From Streptomyces fungicidicus (GTDB lineage Bacteria; Actinomycetota; Actinomycetes; Streptomycetales; Streptomycetaceae): a DNA stretch of 64,000 bases. Positions 17,038 through 25,471 of the stretch are shown here, one piece after another. The stretch is from assembly GCF_003665435.1 (NCBI RefSeq), contig NZ_CP023407.1, forward strand, positions 4,947,501 to 5,011,500, read 5' to 3'. The notes beneath the pieces are model-generated. The model worked only from the letters and a program-made list of their open reading frames with translations. It made no database searches and was not told where the DNA came from. The stretch's first letter is position 1; each line of letters begins with the position of its first letter. The position numbers were made by a program, and so were the translations under genes.

Positions 17038-18375
17038 ATGAGCCTGCGGGCACGCATCAACTCCCCCGAGGAGACGGCCGGGCGCGGCGAGGACGGCCAC
17101 CTGGTCGCCTCCTACCGCGCCAAGCTCCTCGAGGAGATCGACCTCGCGGAGATGAGTTCGCTGGCGGCGGCCGAGCGCCGGGCCCGGCTGGAACGCGTAC
17201 TCGGCCACATCATCAGCCGCGAGGGCCCGGTCCTGTCGACCGTCGAACGCTCCCAGCTGGTCCGCAGGGTCGTCGACGAGGCGCTGGGCCTCGGCATCCT
17301 CGAACCCCTGCTGGAGGACGCGTCCATCACCGAGATCATGGTGAACGGCCCCGACGCGATCTTCGTCGAGCGCGGCGGCCGGGTGGAACAGCTCCCCCTC
17401 CGCTTCGCCTCCAACGACCAGCTGATGCAGACGATCGAACGCATCGTCTCCACCGTCAACCGCCGCGTCGACGAGTCGAACCCCATGGTCGACGCCCGCC
17501 TGCCCTCCGGCGAGCGCGTCAACGTCATCATCCCGCCGCTCTCCCTGACCGGCGCCACCCTCACCATCCGCCGCTTCCCCCGCTCCTTCACGCTCCAGGA
17601 GCTGATCGGGCTGGGCTCGCTGGACGAGCACACGCTCTACCTGCTGGCCGGACTGGTGCAGGCCCGCTTCAACGTCATCGTCTCGGGCGCGACGGGCACC
17701 GGCAAGACGACCCTCCTCAACGCCCTGTCCGGCCTGATCCCCGAGGGCGAACGCATCATCACCATCGAGGACTCCGCCGAACTCCAGCTCCAGCAGCCGC
17801 ACGTCATCCGCCTGGAGTCCCGCCCGCCGAACGTCGAGGGCAAGGGCCGGGTCACCATCCGCGACCTGGTCCGCAACTCCCTCCGGATGCGCCCCGACCG
17901 CATCGTCGTCGGCGAGGTCCGCGGCGGCGAGTCCCTCGACATGCTCCAGGCGATGTCGACGGGCCACGACGGCTCCCTCGCCACCGTCCACGCCAACAGC
18001 GCCGAGGACGCGCTGATGCGCCTGCAGACCCTCGCCTCCATGTCCGACGTGGAGATCCCCTTCGTGGCGCTGCACGACCAGATCAACAGCGCCGTCGACG
18101 TCATCGTCCAGCTCACCCGCTTCGCCGACGGCGCCCGCCGCATCACCGAGGTCGCCCTCCTCGAGAGCCACGGCGGGGAGCCGTACCGGCTGGCCACCGT
18201 CGCCCGCTTCCACGCCCGGCCGATGACCGCCGACGGGCGCGTGTACGGCGCCTACGAGCACTACCCCCTGCCGCGCCGCACCGCAGACCGCCTCTACATG
18301 GCGAGCCAGCCCGTCCCCCAGGCGTTCGGCGTCGCCCAGTCCTACGACCAGCTCACCACCCGAGAAGCCAGGTAG
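17038..18375 (+). CDS. cpaF: Tad secretion ATPase CpaF/TadA
   Basis: 445-residue GspE/VirB11-family hexameric ATPase that powers Flp pilus assembly. The N-terminal domain holds IMVNGPDAIFVERGG. The Walker A box SGATGTGKTTLLNAL lies near residues 216-230. The Asp box ITIEDSAEL, Walker B RIVVGEVRGGE and the His box GHDGSLATVHAN are all present, so it should be active. The start follows GAACGAGGAGCAAGCGACTC, with a good AGGAG. It lies 76 bp after tadE2 and 11 bp before tadB. Confidence 0.95.
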   Translation: MSLRARINSPEETAGRGEDGHLVASYRAKLLEEIDLAEMSSLAAAERRARLERVLGHIISREGPVLSTVERSQLVRRVVDEALGLGILEPLLEDASITEIMVNGPDAIFVERGGRVEQLPLRFASNDQLMQTIERIVSTVNRRVDESNPMVDARLPSGERVNVIIPPLSLTGATLTIRRFPRSFTLQELIGLGSLDEHTLYLLAGLVQARFNVIVSGATGTGKTTLLNALSGLIPEGERIITIEDSAELQLQQPHVIRLESRPPNVEGKGRVTIRDLVRNSLRMRPDRIVVGEVRGGESLDMLQAMSTGHDGSLATVHANSAEDALMRLQTLASMSDVEIPFVALHDQINSAVDVIVQLTRFADGARRITEVALLESHGGEPYRLATVARFHARPMTADGRVYGAYEHYPLPRRTADRLYMASQPVPQAFGVAQSYDQLTTREAR

Positions 18376-18386
18376 GAACCGTCCCC

Positions 18387-19331
18387 ATGGATCTGCGGAA
18401 CCTGATCACGCTGACCACCGGCATCACGCTGCTGACCGGCGTCCTCGCGGTCGTCGGCGTGCACTCCTACGCCACCGGCAGGGCACAGCGGCAGGCGCTG
18501 GTGGACCGGCTGTCGGCCACCGGCCAGATCCCCGTCGCCGGCCGTCGGCGTCACTTCCCCACCCTGGACCGCCGGCTGCGCCGCACCAGGCTCGGCAGGA
18601 AGCTCGAACTGCGCCTGACGGCTACCGGCCTGGACATCACGCCCGGCGAGTTCTTCGCCTGCATGACGGCGACCGTCGCCGGCCTGTGGCTCGTCGGCCA
18701 GGCGACGCTCGCCCCCTTCTTCGGCCCGATCGCCGGGCTCCTGGGCATCGGGGCGGCACTGCAGTTCCTCAACTGGCAGCGCCAGAAACGCATCGAGAGG
18801 TTCATCAACCAGCTCCCGGAGCTCGCCCGCATCCTCGCCAACGCCACCCAGGCCGGCCTGGCGCTGCGTACCGCCGTCGGCATGGCGGCCGAGGAGATGG
18901 AGGCCCCGGCGGGCGAGGAACTGGCCAAGGTCGCCAACCAGCTGGCGGTGGGCGCGTCGATGGACGACGCGCTCGGGGAGCTCGCCGACCGGCTGCCGTC
19001 CCGCGAGCTGGTCGTCCTGGTCACCACCCTGGTGCTGTCCAACCGGGCGGGCGGCCAGGTGGTGAGCGCGCTGCGGAACCTGACGGAGACGCTGGAGGAA
19101 CGCAAGGAGACCCGGCGGGAGGTCCGCACCCAGCTCTCCCAGGTCAGCATGACGTCGTACGCCGTCCCCGTGCTCGGCGTCGGCTCGCTGTTCCTGATGA
19201 ACGGCGTGAAGGACGGAGCCCTGGACCGCATGACCGGCTCCCCGGCCGGCCAGGCCGCGGTGATCATCGCGTTCGGCCTGTACGCCGTCGGTTTCGTCCT
19301 CATCCGCCGACTGTCCCGCATCGACGTCTGA
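18387..19331 (+). CDS. tadB: Tad inner-membrane platform protein TadB
   Basis: 314 residues with an N-terminal membrane segment, a central cytosolic type II secretion F (T2SSF) domain (about 135-265, with FINQLPELARILANATQAGLALRTA and ELVVLVTTLVLSNRAGG) and two C-terminal membrane helices. Together with TadC it forms the membrane platform on which CpaF acts. Confidence 0.92.
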   Translation: MDLRNLITLTTGITLLTGVLAVVGVHSYATGRAQRQALVDRLSATGQIPVAGRRRHFPTLDRRLRRTRLGRKLELRLTATGLDITPGEFFACMTATVAGLWLVGQATLAPFFGPIAGLLGIGAALQFLNWQRQKRIERFINQLPELARILANATQAGLALRTAVGMAAEEMEAPAGEELAKVANQLAVGASMDDALGELADRLPSRELVVLVTTLVLSNRAGGQVVSALRNLTETLEERKETRREVRTQLSQVSMTSYAVPVLGVGSLFLMNGVKDGALDRMTGSPAGQAAVIIAFGLYAVGFVLIRRLSRIDV

Positions 19332-19353
19332 GCGGCGGGGAGGACCGACCGAC

Positions 19354-20241
19354 ATGGCACTTCTCCTGGCCCTCCTGATGGGCCTCGCCGTCTACGGAGT
19401 CTTCGCCGGCGTCCGCATGTACCGCGCGGAGGCGAAACTCCCCAGCGACCTGGCCCTCGCCCTGGAGGTCGGCGCCACCCGCACGGGCGCGGTCGACTCC
19501 CTCGTCGACCGCATGGGCATGCGCTACGCCCCCGCCGTGCTGCGCCTCATGGGCCCCAAGCAGGTGGCGAAGTACCGCCGCAAGATCGACCTGGCGGGCA
19601 ACCCCGGCGGCCTCACCATCGACCGCTACGCCGCCCGCCGCGCGGTCTACGGCTTCCTGGGCGCCCTGGGCTTCCTGGTCTTCCTGATGCGCGGCCAGCT
19701 CTTCATGGCCCTGCTGCTCCTGGCCTTCGGCGCGTTCTGGACGGAGGTCGGGATCTGGTCCGCGATCCGCGTCCGCAGGGACGTCATCGAGCGGACGCTG
19801 CCGGACTTCCTGGACGTGCTGGCGGTGGTGGTGAGCGCGGGCCTGGGCTTCCGGCAGGCCCTGGACCGGGTGTCGTCGAGGTACGAGGGCCCCTGGGCCG
19901 ACGAACTGCGCATCACGCTCCGCCAGATGGACCTGGGCATGAGCCGCCGCCAGGCGTTCGCGGAACTGCGCCGCCGCAACGACTCGGAGCAGGTGGCGAT
20001 GTTCGTCACGGCGCTCCAGCAGGGCGAGGAGCTGGGCGCGCCGATCGTGGACACACTGGTGTCCCTGGCCAAGGACATGCGCCGCACGGACGCGCAGAAC
20101 GCCCGCCGCAAGGCGGCCCGGGCGGTCCCCAAGGCCACCATGATGATCACCACGTTCATGGTCCCGGCCACGATGATCCTCCTCGGCGCCGGACTGATCC
20201 TCGGCTCCGGCATCGACTTCGGCGCGGTCACGGGCGAGTAG
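19354..20241 (+). CDS. tadC: Tad inner-membrane platform protein TadC
   Basis: 295 residues with N-terminal and central membrane helices (about 1-20, 95-135), a T2SSF domain (about 140-260, LPDFLDVLAVVVSAGLGFRQAL, EQVAMFVTALQQGEELG) and a C-terminal hydrophobic segment. It is the partner of TadB, 22 bp downstream of it, and 17 bp upstream of the histidine kinase gene. Confidence 0.92.
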   Translation: MALLLALLMGLAVYGVFAGVRMYRAEAKLPSDLALALEVGATRTGAVDSLVDRMGMRYAPAVLRLMGPKQVAKYRRKIDLAGNPGGLTIDRYAARRAVYGFLGALGFLVFLMRGQLFMALLLLAFGAFWTEVGIWSAIRVRRDVIERTLPDFLDVLAVVVSAGLGFRQALDRVSSRYEGPWADELRITLRQMDLGMSRRQAFAELRRRNDSEQVAMFVTALQQGEELGAPIVDTLVSLAKDMRRTDAQNARRKAARAVPKATMMITTFMVPATMILLGAGLILGSGIDFGAVTGE

Positions 20242-20258
20242 GGGACGGGGAGGGTGCG

Positions 20259-21836
20259 ATGACGACGACCAGGGACCGTGCGGGGCTGTTCCGCCGCGCG
20301 GCCGGACCGCCGGAGATCACCACCCCGCCGGCGGGCACGGTCCTCCCGCCCCACGCCAGGACGGGAGCCCCGGACATCCCGGTCACCTCGGCGACCCCGG
20401 CACTGCCACCGGGCTGGGAACCGGCGGGTCCTGAAGCGGGGGGCTCGGACAGCCCGCCGCACGGCGGGAATGCCGCCGATGGCGCTCAGCCCCCACAGGG
20501 GCCACCCGCACCCGACAACGAAACCCGCACGGGTGGTGCGGGTGGGAACCCACATCCGGCCGAAGGCCGGACGCACCCCCCACAACCCGCACCGGGCCCG
20601 GACGTCCAGATCCAGGTCAACGCCCTCCAGGCCCTCTGCCGGCAGGCATTCGGCTTCCGCCTCGCGATGATCGCCCTGGCGACACCCTCCGCCCTCCTCA
20701 ACGCCGCCCCCGGCTGGAGCACCCGCCTCGTCGCCCTCGCCGTGGTGGCCACGTTCATGGCCTCCTACGTCCTGTTCAGGGACTGGGAACGCTTCGGCCC
20801 CCTCCTCCTCCGCCACCCCACCCTCCTCGCCGCGGACACCCTCTTCGGAGCCCTGCTGCTGATCTCCGCGGGCCCCGGCACGACCCTCGCCTACGTCAGC
20901 GTCTGCACCCCGCTCCTCGCGGGCCTGATCTACGGCTGGCGCGGCGCCGCGGTCTTCGCCTCCCTCCAGGGCCTGATCCTGCTCCTGGTCCACGCGGCGC
21001 TGGACAGCCCGCGCGCGGACCCGGCGGACGCCCTCCTCCTTCCCGGCCTCTGCGTGATCGCGGGCGCGGTCGGCTCCAGCCTCCGCAACCTCATGCTCCG
21101 CCTGGGCACGGCGACCCGGGCCCTCACCACGGTCCAGGCCCGACTGGCCGTCACGGAGGCGGTCAGCGCCGAACGCGCCCGCCTGGCCCGCGAGATGCAC
21201 GACTCGGTGGCGAAGACCCTGCACGGAGTGGCCCTGGCGGCGGACGGCCTGACCGGCACGGCGAGCGCACCGCACCCCGACCCGGCGCGGGTGAGACAAC
21301 AGGCGGAGCTGGTGGCCCGCTCGGCCCGCAGGGCCGCCACCGAGTCCCGCGAACTCCTGGCCGACCTGCGCAGGGAGTCGGACCCGGACCAGGGCACGGA
21401 CGTACTCGTGGAACTGGCGGCCCGCACCCGCGACTTCACCAGCCGCACCGGCGTACCGGCGACATACCGCCCGACCGGCGGGCACGCGGTCCCGCCGGTC
21501 CCGCCCGCCGTGGCCCGCCAACTCCTCACCATCGCCTCGGAGGCCATGGAGAACGCCCACCGTCACGCACGGCCGGCCCATGTCGACGTCCACGCCGGAG
21601 TCCACGGCGATCTGCTGGTGATCAGCGTGTACGACGACGGCACCGGCCTCCCGCCCGGCACCGACCTGGAACAACTGCGCCGCGCCGGGCACTTCGGCCT
21701 GGTCGGCATGGTCGAGCGGGCGGCCTCGGTGGGCGCCCGCATCCGGATAGGCCGGGGCGCGCACACGAGAGGCACCGAAGTCCGCCTGGAACTCCCGCTG
21801 GCGGCCGTGACCACACCCACGGAGGCCACCCCATGA
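20259..21836 (+). CDS. Membrane sensor histidine kinase of the Tad locus
   Basis: 525 residues. A Pro/Gly-rich cytosolic N-terminus (about 1-125) is followed by five or six membrane segments (about 140-290), a HisKA_3 dimerisation helix with the phospho-acceptor His in ARLAREMHDSVAKTLHGVAL, and a HATPase domain with the G boxes YDDGTGLPPG and GHFGLVGMVERA. It would phosphorylate the adjacent response regulator. The N-terminal region includes about 50 residues (SPPHGGNAADG onward) encoded by hairpin-rich DNA that looks like an absorbed repeat. It overlaps the regulator gene by 4 bp and follows tadC closely, so it probably controls pilus genes. Confidence 0.9.
   Translation: MTTTRDRAGLFRRAAGPPEITTPPAGTVLPPHARTGAPDIPVTSATPALPPGWEPAGPEAGGSDSPPHGGNAADGAQPPQGPPAPDNETRTGGAGGNPHPAEGRTHPPQPAPGPDVQIQVNALQALCRQAFGFRLAMIALATPSALLNAAPGWSTRLVALAVVATFMASYVLFRDWERFGPLLLRHPTLLAADTLFGALLLISAGPGTTLAYVSVCTPLLAGLIYGWRGAAVFASLQGLILLLVHAALDSPRADPADALLLPGLCVIAGAVGSSLRNLMLRLGTATRALTTVQARLAVTEAVSAERARLAREMHDSVAKTLHGVALAADGLTGTASAPHPDPARVRQQAELVARSARRAATESRELLADLRRESDPDQGTDVLVELAARTRDFTSRTGVPATYRPTGGHAVPPVPPAVARQLLTIASEAMENAHRHARPAHVDVHAGVHGDLLVISVYDDGTGLPPGTDLEQLRRAGHFGLVGMVERAASVGARIRIGRGAHTRGTEVRLELPLAAVTTPTEATP
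20440..20600 (+). repeat. Probable interspersed repeat absorbed into the kinase N-terminus
   Basis: This stretch holds several adjacent inverted repeats: CCGCCGCACGGCGG..GCCGCC, CCCCCACAGGGGCC and ACCCGCAC-GGGTG-GTGCGGGT at 20523-20543. It encodes a low-complexity segment not expected in a sensor kinase. The layout resembles intergenic Streptomyces hairpin repeats. No second copy exists in this window, so the call rests on structure. Confidence 0.4.
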
Positions 21837-22696
21837 CGACCCCGCCGAACCCCTTCGCGAACGTCCCGCCCCCGGCCCCGCTGCGGGTGGTGGTGGCCGA
21901 CGACAACCCGGTGGTCCGCGCCGGCCTGACCGCCCTCCTCACCGGCCGCGAGGACATCACGGTGGTGGCGGAGGCGGCCGACGGCAGGGAGGCCTACGAG
22001 GCGACCCGCACACACCGCCCCGACGTGGTCCTCCTGGACGTCCGCATGCCGGGCGTGGACGGCATCTCCGCCCTTCCCCACCTGGTCGGCATCGCCCCGG
22101 TCGTGATGCTGACGTACAGCGGAGAGTCGGAGATCGTCCAGGAGGCCCTGCGCAGGGGAGCGGGCGGCTATCTGGTCCACGGCGAGTTCACCGCGGACCA
22201 GCTGGTCTCGGCGATCCGAGACATCGAGCAAGGCAGGCCCCACTTGACTCCGACAGCGGCGGGAGCGTTGCTGTCGCAACTGCGCCGGGACATGCGACCG
22301 GCGGCGACGCTGCCGGAGGGGCTGGGGAGTGCGTCAACAACTCCCCGCAACCCAACTGGAATCAACGCACCCCATATCTCGACGTCACCTACTTCTGCGG
22401 AAAACCTTTCGCAACTGCAACCGGATATGGCACCATCGTCGTCTGGGTGGACAGGCGGCCGTCCGGCCGCTCCTGACAGGTCGGGATACCAACTGAGCAC
22501 GAGGGAGGCGGAGATCATGGACCTCATCGCGTCCGGCATGACGAACCAGCAGATCGCCGCCACCTGCTTCATCAGCGAGAAGACGGTCAAGAACCACATC
22601 AACCGCATCTTCGCGAAGCTCCACAGCACGAGCCGTTCCGAGGCCGCGGCGAAGTGGCTGGGCACGGCGCCGGGTTCGGGCCGAGGGATGAGGTGA
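21833..22696 (+). CDS. NarL/FixJ-type response regulator of the Tad locus
   Basis: 287 residues. The receiver domain (about 15-140) has acidic-pocket residues in VVVADDNP and the phospho-acceptor Asp in VVLLDVRMPG. The LuxR-type helix-turn-helix (about 222-280, LSTREAEIMDLIASGMTNQQIA, SEKTVKNHINRIF) binds DNA. The two are joined by an unusually long linker (about 155-220) with lower GC than the rest of the gene. It is translationally coupled to the sensor kinase. The GGGCCC arrays that begin 30 bp downstream are candidate binding sites (inference). Confidence 0.92.
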   Translation: MTTPPNPFANVPPPAPLRVVVADDNPVVRAGLTALLTGREDITVVAEAADGREAYEATRTHRPDVVLLDVRMPGVDGISALPHLVGIAPVVMLTYSGESEIVQEALRRGAGGYLVHGEFTADQLVSAIRDIEQGRPHLTPTAAGALLSQLRRDMRPAATLPEGLGSASTTPRNPTGINAPHISTSPTSAENLSQLQPDMAPSSSGWTGGRPAAPDRSGYQLSTREAEIMDLIASGMTNQQIAATCFISEKTVKNHINRIFAKLHSTSRSEAAAKWLGTAPGSGRGMR

Positions 22697-22726
22697 CCTC
22701 TGGTGACGGCAGGGGGGACGAGGAAC

Positions 22727-22819
22727 TGGGCCCGCGATTGGGCCCGCGATTGGGCCCGCGATTGGGCCCGGGATTGGGCCCAGGGGCCCTCTGACGGACA
22801 GGGCGCCCGCCCCTACGGT
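22727..22819 (+). promoter_or_regulatory. Pilin promoter with 12-bp GGGCCC tandem array
   Basis: Four copies of a 12-bp unit (TGGGCCCGCGAT) plus a fifth GGGCCC palindrome run from 22727 to 22789. Directly downstream are a -35-like CTGACG (22791-22796), a 17-bp spacer and a -10 TACGGT (22814-22819), 61 bp before the Flp pilin ATG. The segment from GATTGGGCCCAG through CGGACAG is repeated almost exactly upstream of the toxin gene (27112-27141). The array is probably an operator that stacks regulator dimers about one helical turn apart. Confidence 0.7.
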
Positions 22820-22880
22820 GCAGATGCCGAAAGCGGCCCCACGAAGCGGGCCGCCCATGCGTCAGCCGGAGGGGAACACC

Positions 22881-23114
22881 ATGAGCGACCTGATGATGAA
22901 GACCGCCGTCGCGACCAAGGTCCGCGTGAGCGGCTGGACGAACACGACCGTCGAGGCCATGCGGCGCCGCAACGCCGACAAGGGACAGACCGCGGTCGAG
23001 TACCTGGGCATCATCGCGGTGGTCGTGCTGATCGTGCTCGCGATCACCGGCACCAGCATCGGCCAGACCATCCTCGGAAAGATCAACGCACAGATCGCCA
23101 AGGTCGCTCCTTGA
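22881..23114 (+). CDS. flp: Flp-type major pilin
   Basis: 77 residues, the expected size of a Flp prepilin. After a 35-residue leader comes KGQTAVEYLG, a class III signal with Glu at +5, then a hydrophobic helix and a short tail ending INAQIAKVAP. It would be cut by a prepilin peptidase and polymerised by CpaF/TadB/TadC into the pilus fibre. ATG at 22881 is chosen because GGAGGGG lies 6 bp upstream; the frame is open from 22818 but has no ribosome site there. The TGA overlaps the TTG start of the next gene. Confidence 0.9.
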   Translation: MSDLMMKTAVATKVRVSGWTNTTVEAMRRRNADKGQTAVEYLGIIAVVVLIVLAITGTSIGQTILGKINAQIAKVAP

Positions 23115-23725
23115 GCCGATTCCGTCGGTACGGCGACGCAGGGCAGGCCTTCCCCATCTACATCACGGTGGTGGGGGGCCTGCTCTTTCTCGCGTTCGCG
23201 TACTTCGCGGTCGGCCAGGCCGCGGCGAATCGCAACGGGGCGCAGACGGCTGCCGACGCGGCGGCACTCGCGGCGGCGCAGGACACCCGGGACGCGCTCG
23301 CGAAACGGTGGATCCAGGACCTGCTCGACCCGGAGAAGTGGCAGGCCATCTTCGACGGGAACGTCGACGGCATCGGTCTCACCTGTGGACGCGCGCACGA
23401 GCTTGCCGCGCGGAACGACGCACGTGTGGTCGGATGCGATCCGGCGGGACTTCTCGGCTACACGGTCGAGGTCGAGACGAACAAGACCGTCGGGGACTCG
23501 GTCGTCCCCGGCACGGAGACCCGTCGCTCGAACGCGACGGCCACCGCCGTGATCGAGCCCCGCTGCACGTTCCCCCTCCCGTCCGGGGAAGCCGGAGAAG
23601 CCGAGGAGGACGAACTGCCGCCGCTCACCTGCAAGGACGGCGAGCAGTGGGAGCTGGACCCGGAGGGGCCCGACGACCTCCTGCCGAAGCCCGAGGACCT
23701 GTTCGACGTCCACCTGGCCGACTGA
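23111..23725 (+). CDS. TadG-like pilus assembly protein
   Basis: 204 residues. The N-terminal region GQAFPIYITVVGGLLFLAF and the QTAADAAALAAAQDTRDAL segment match the TadG/TadE-like N-terminal domain. The body is a cysteine-containing extracellular domain with an acidic C-terminal tail. The start is a TTG overlapping the pilin stop (TTGA). No ATG or GTG lies upstream of the membrane helix without running through the pilin gene, and the next GTG would cut the helix. It probably acts as a minor, wall-side component of the pilus. Confidence 0.82.
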   Translation: MSRFRRYGDAGQAFPIYITVVGGLLFLAFAYFAVGQAAANRNGAQTAADAAALAAAQDTRDALAKRWIQDLLDPEKWQAIFDGNVDGIGLTCGRAHELAARNDARVVGCDPAGLLGYTVEVETNKTVGDSVVPGTETRRSNATATAVIEPRCTFPLPSGEAGEAEEDELPPLTCKDGEQWELDPEGPDDLLPKPEDLFDVHLAD

Positions 23726-23759
23726 CAAGCGAACGACGAGTGATGAAGGAAGCGGAGAG

Positions 23760-24338
23760 ATGAGCATTCGGATCACTGCCAAGGCCCGCAGGGGGATGGT
23801 CGCGCTGACCGCCGTGGCCGGTCTGGCTCTGGGCATGGCGGCCTGTGGCGGCGGTGGTGACGACGACAAGCCAAAGCCTTCGTCATCCGCTTCCAAGGAC
23901 AGTGGATCGAACCCGAGTGCTCAGGAGGGACAGGCGGAGACGCCGCTTGCCGAACTGCGGGGCACGAACGGGCTGCTCCTTCAGATCACCTCGGCCGAGC
24001 GTGACTCGGGCGGGTTCATCACGGTGAACGGGACGGTCAAGAACGACGGTGACAAGTCGGTGGTGATCCCACCGCAGACGAGCGGTGACGAGACCGAGGT
24101 CATCAAGCACGGTCCGTCGCTCGGCGGAGCCACCCTCGTGGACTCCAAGGGCAAGAAGCGCTACTACGTGCTGCGGGACACCGATGGCCGGCCGCTGACC
24201 ACGACGGGTCTGGGCAACCTGGAGGCGGGGCAGACCCTGCCCGTCTTCATGCAGTTCCCCGCGCCGCCGACGGACACGGCCGAGGTCGACCTCCAGGTAC
24301 CGACGTTCGCCAGCGGCACGATCAAGATCTCCGGATGA
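23760..24338 (+). CDS. Lipoprotein of unknown function in the Tad locus
   Basis: 192 residues with a lipoprotein signal: a basic start, a hydrophobic core, then lipobox LGMAACGG with the acylated Cys29. A Ser/Asp-rich linker follows, and then a domain (about 60-190) with the look of an immunoglobulin-like DUF4352-type fold (ITVNGTVKNDGDKSVVIPP). It sits 34 bp after the tadG-like gene and overlaps the OmpA-like gene by 4 bp, so it is likely a surface partner of the pilus. The function is unknown. Confidence 0.82.
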   Translation: MSIRITAKARRGMVALTAVAGLALGMAACGGGGDDDKPKPSSSASKDSGSNPSAQEGQAETPLAELRGTNGLLLQITSAERDSGGFITVNGTVKNDGDKSVVIPPQTSGDETEVIKHGPSLGGATLVDSKGKKRYYVLRDTDGRPLTTTGLGNLEAGQTLPVFMQFPAPPTDTAEVDLQVPTFASGTIKISG

Positions 24339-24994
24339 GGCCGGCCATGACTCGTACCCCGACCCGCCCGGCGCCGCCCCGCCTCGCCCTGGTCCTCTCG
24401 GCCGCCACGGTCATGGTCGTCGCCAACCTGTACGGCGCCGTGGTGGCGCACGCGGACGACGGCCCCAGCGTCCCCCCGGGAACCGAGGCGTCCGCGTCCG
24501 CACCCGTCGAGGTCGACCCGAACGACCCCGACCTCAAGCTCCCGGAGGGCGCCACCCTCACCGAGCCCAAGGTCCTGGACATCAAGCAGATCGTCGAGGA
24601 CAAGAGCGGTGACGAACGCCGCGAGGACACGAACTCCGACGTGACCTTCGCGCTCCAGGCGGAGGTGCTGTTCGGCAAGGACAGCGCGAAGCTCGGCGCG
24701 GAGGCGAAGGCCCGCATCGCCACGATCGCCGGCGAGATCAAGACGCAGAACGCGACGAAGGTCCGCGTCTTCGGCTTCACGGACAATCTCGGCTCGTCCG
24801 CCCACGGCGACGTGCTGTCCCGTCAGCGCGCCAACGCCGTACAGGCCGTCCTGGGCAGGGAGCTGAGCGACGCGAACATCACCTACGAGGTGCGCGGATA
24901 CGGCGAGCAGTACCCGATCGCCGACAACTCCACGGAGGCCGGCCGCAAGAAGAACCGCAGGGTCGAGATCACCTTCCCGCGCACGGGGAGCTGA
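24335..24994 (+). CDS. OmpA-C-like peptidoglycan-binding protein
   Basis: 219 residues with an N-terminal signal or anchor (about 17-40), a linker, and a C-terminal OmpA/MotB-like domain (about 105-215). The domain is seen from AEVLFGKDSAKLGAEAKARI, the FGFTDNLGSSAHGDVLSRQRA segment with the Asp and Arg that hold diaminopimelate, and GYGEQYPIADN. It probably tethers the pilus complex to the cell wall. It overlaps the lipoprotein gene (ATGA). An alternative ATG at 24347 would shorten the leader by four residues. Confidence 0.85.
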   Translation: MRPAMTRTPTRPAPPRLALVLSAATVMVVANLYGAVVAHADDGPSVPPGTEASASAPVEVDPNDPDLKLPEGATLTEPKVLDIKQIVEDKSGDERREDTNSDVTFALQAEVLFGKDSAKLGAEAKARIATIAGEIKTQNATKVRVFGFTDNLGSSAHGDVLSRQRANAVQAVLGRELSDANITYEVRGYGEQYPIADNSTEAGRKKNRRVEITFPRTGS

Positions 24995-25016
24995 GCCGGA
25001 CGCTCCGGAGCCCCGG

Positions 25017-25397
25017 TCACGCCCCCTCCCGCTCCACCTCGACCTCCACCCGCGCCCCCACCCGCAGCCCCCACCCCTCCATCGCCCCCGCCTCGGCCTC
25101 GAGCACATGCCGTGCCCGGAGCCGGGGCAGGCCGAGCCGCCCCGGCGGCATGGTGCGGACGGCGATGACGCGGAGCCGCCGGTCGAGGTAGGCGACGTCG
25201 ATCGGCATGCGCATGCGGAAGGTGTGCACGCTGTTGGCGGGGGAGAGCAGCAGGGCCCCGTCGAGGGAGTCCCGCCCCAGCAGCCCCTTCGTGCGGGCCC
25301 GGTAGGAGGTGGCGACCTCCAGCGGCACACGTGTCCGCGGCTCCCCGTCCGCCCCCTTCACGGTCAGCCCGCCGTACCCGTCCCGCCAGCGCCCCAT
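25017..25397 (-). CDS. DUF192 family protein
   Basis: A 126-residue DUF192 protein, recognised from RTKGLLGRDSLDGALLL, HTFRMRMPIDVAYLD and the C-terminal AMEGWGLRVG. Many members are exported, but this one has no signal peptide. The biochemical role of the family is unknown. It is convergent with the OmpA-like gene, 22 bp apart. In Streptomyces such genes often sit at the edge of pilus loci, but a link here is only positional. Confidence 0.82.
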   Translation of the reverse strand: MGRWRDGYGGLTVKGADGEPRTRVPLEVATSYRARTKGLLGRDSLDGALLLSPANSVHTFRMRMPIDVAYLDRRLRVIAVRTMPPGRLGLPRLRARHVLEAEAGAMEGWGLRVGARVEVEVEREGA

Positions 25398-25471
25398 CCC
25401 CGACCGCTCCCCTCGACCCGCTCACCGACGAACCCGTCCGCACCGAACGTATCCCCGCCGGCCGCCGCGCA

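Noticed and set aside
22727..22789. GGGCCC tandem array as a CRISPR array or minisatellite
   Set aside because: The unit is only 12 bp without spacers, and part of it is conserved at the toxin promoter, so an operator is the better reading.
22703..23110. Upstream extension of the TadG-like frame to 22703
   Set aside because: It would read through the GGGCCC array and the pilin gene in another frame. The TTG overlapping the pilin stop begins exactly at the TadG-like domain.
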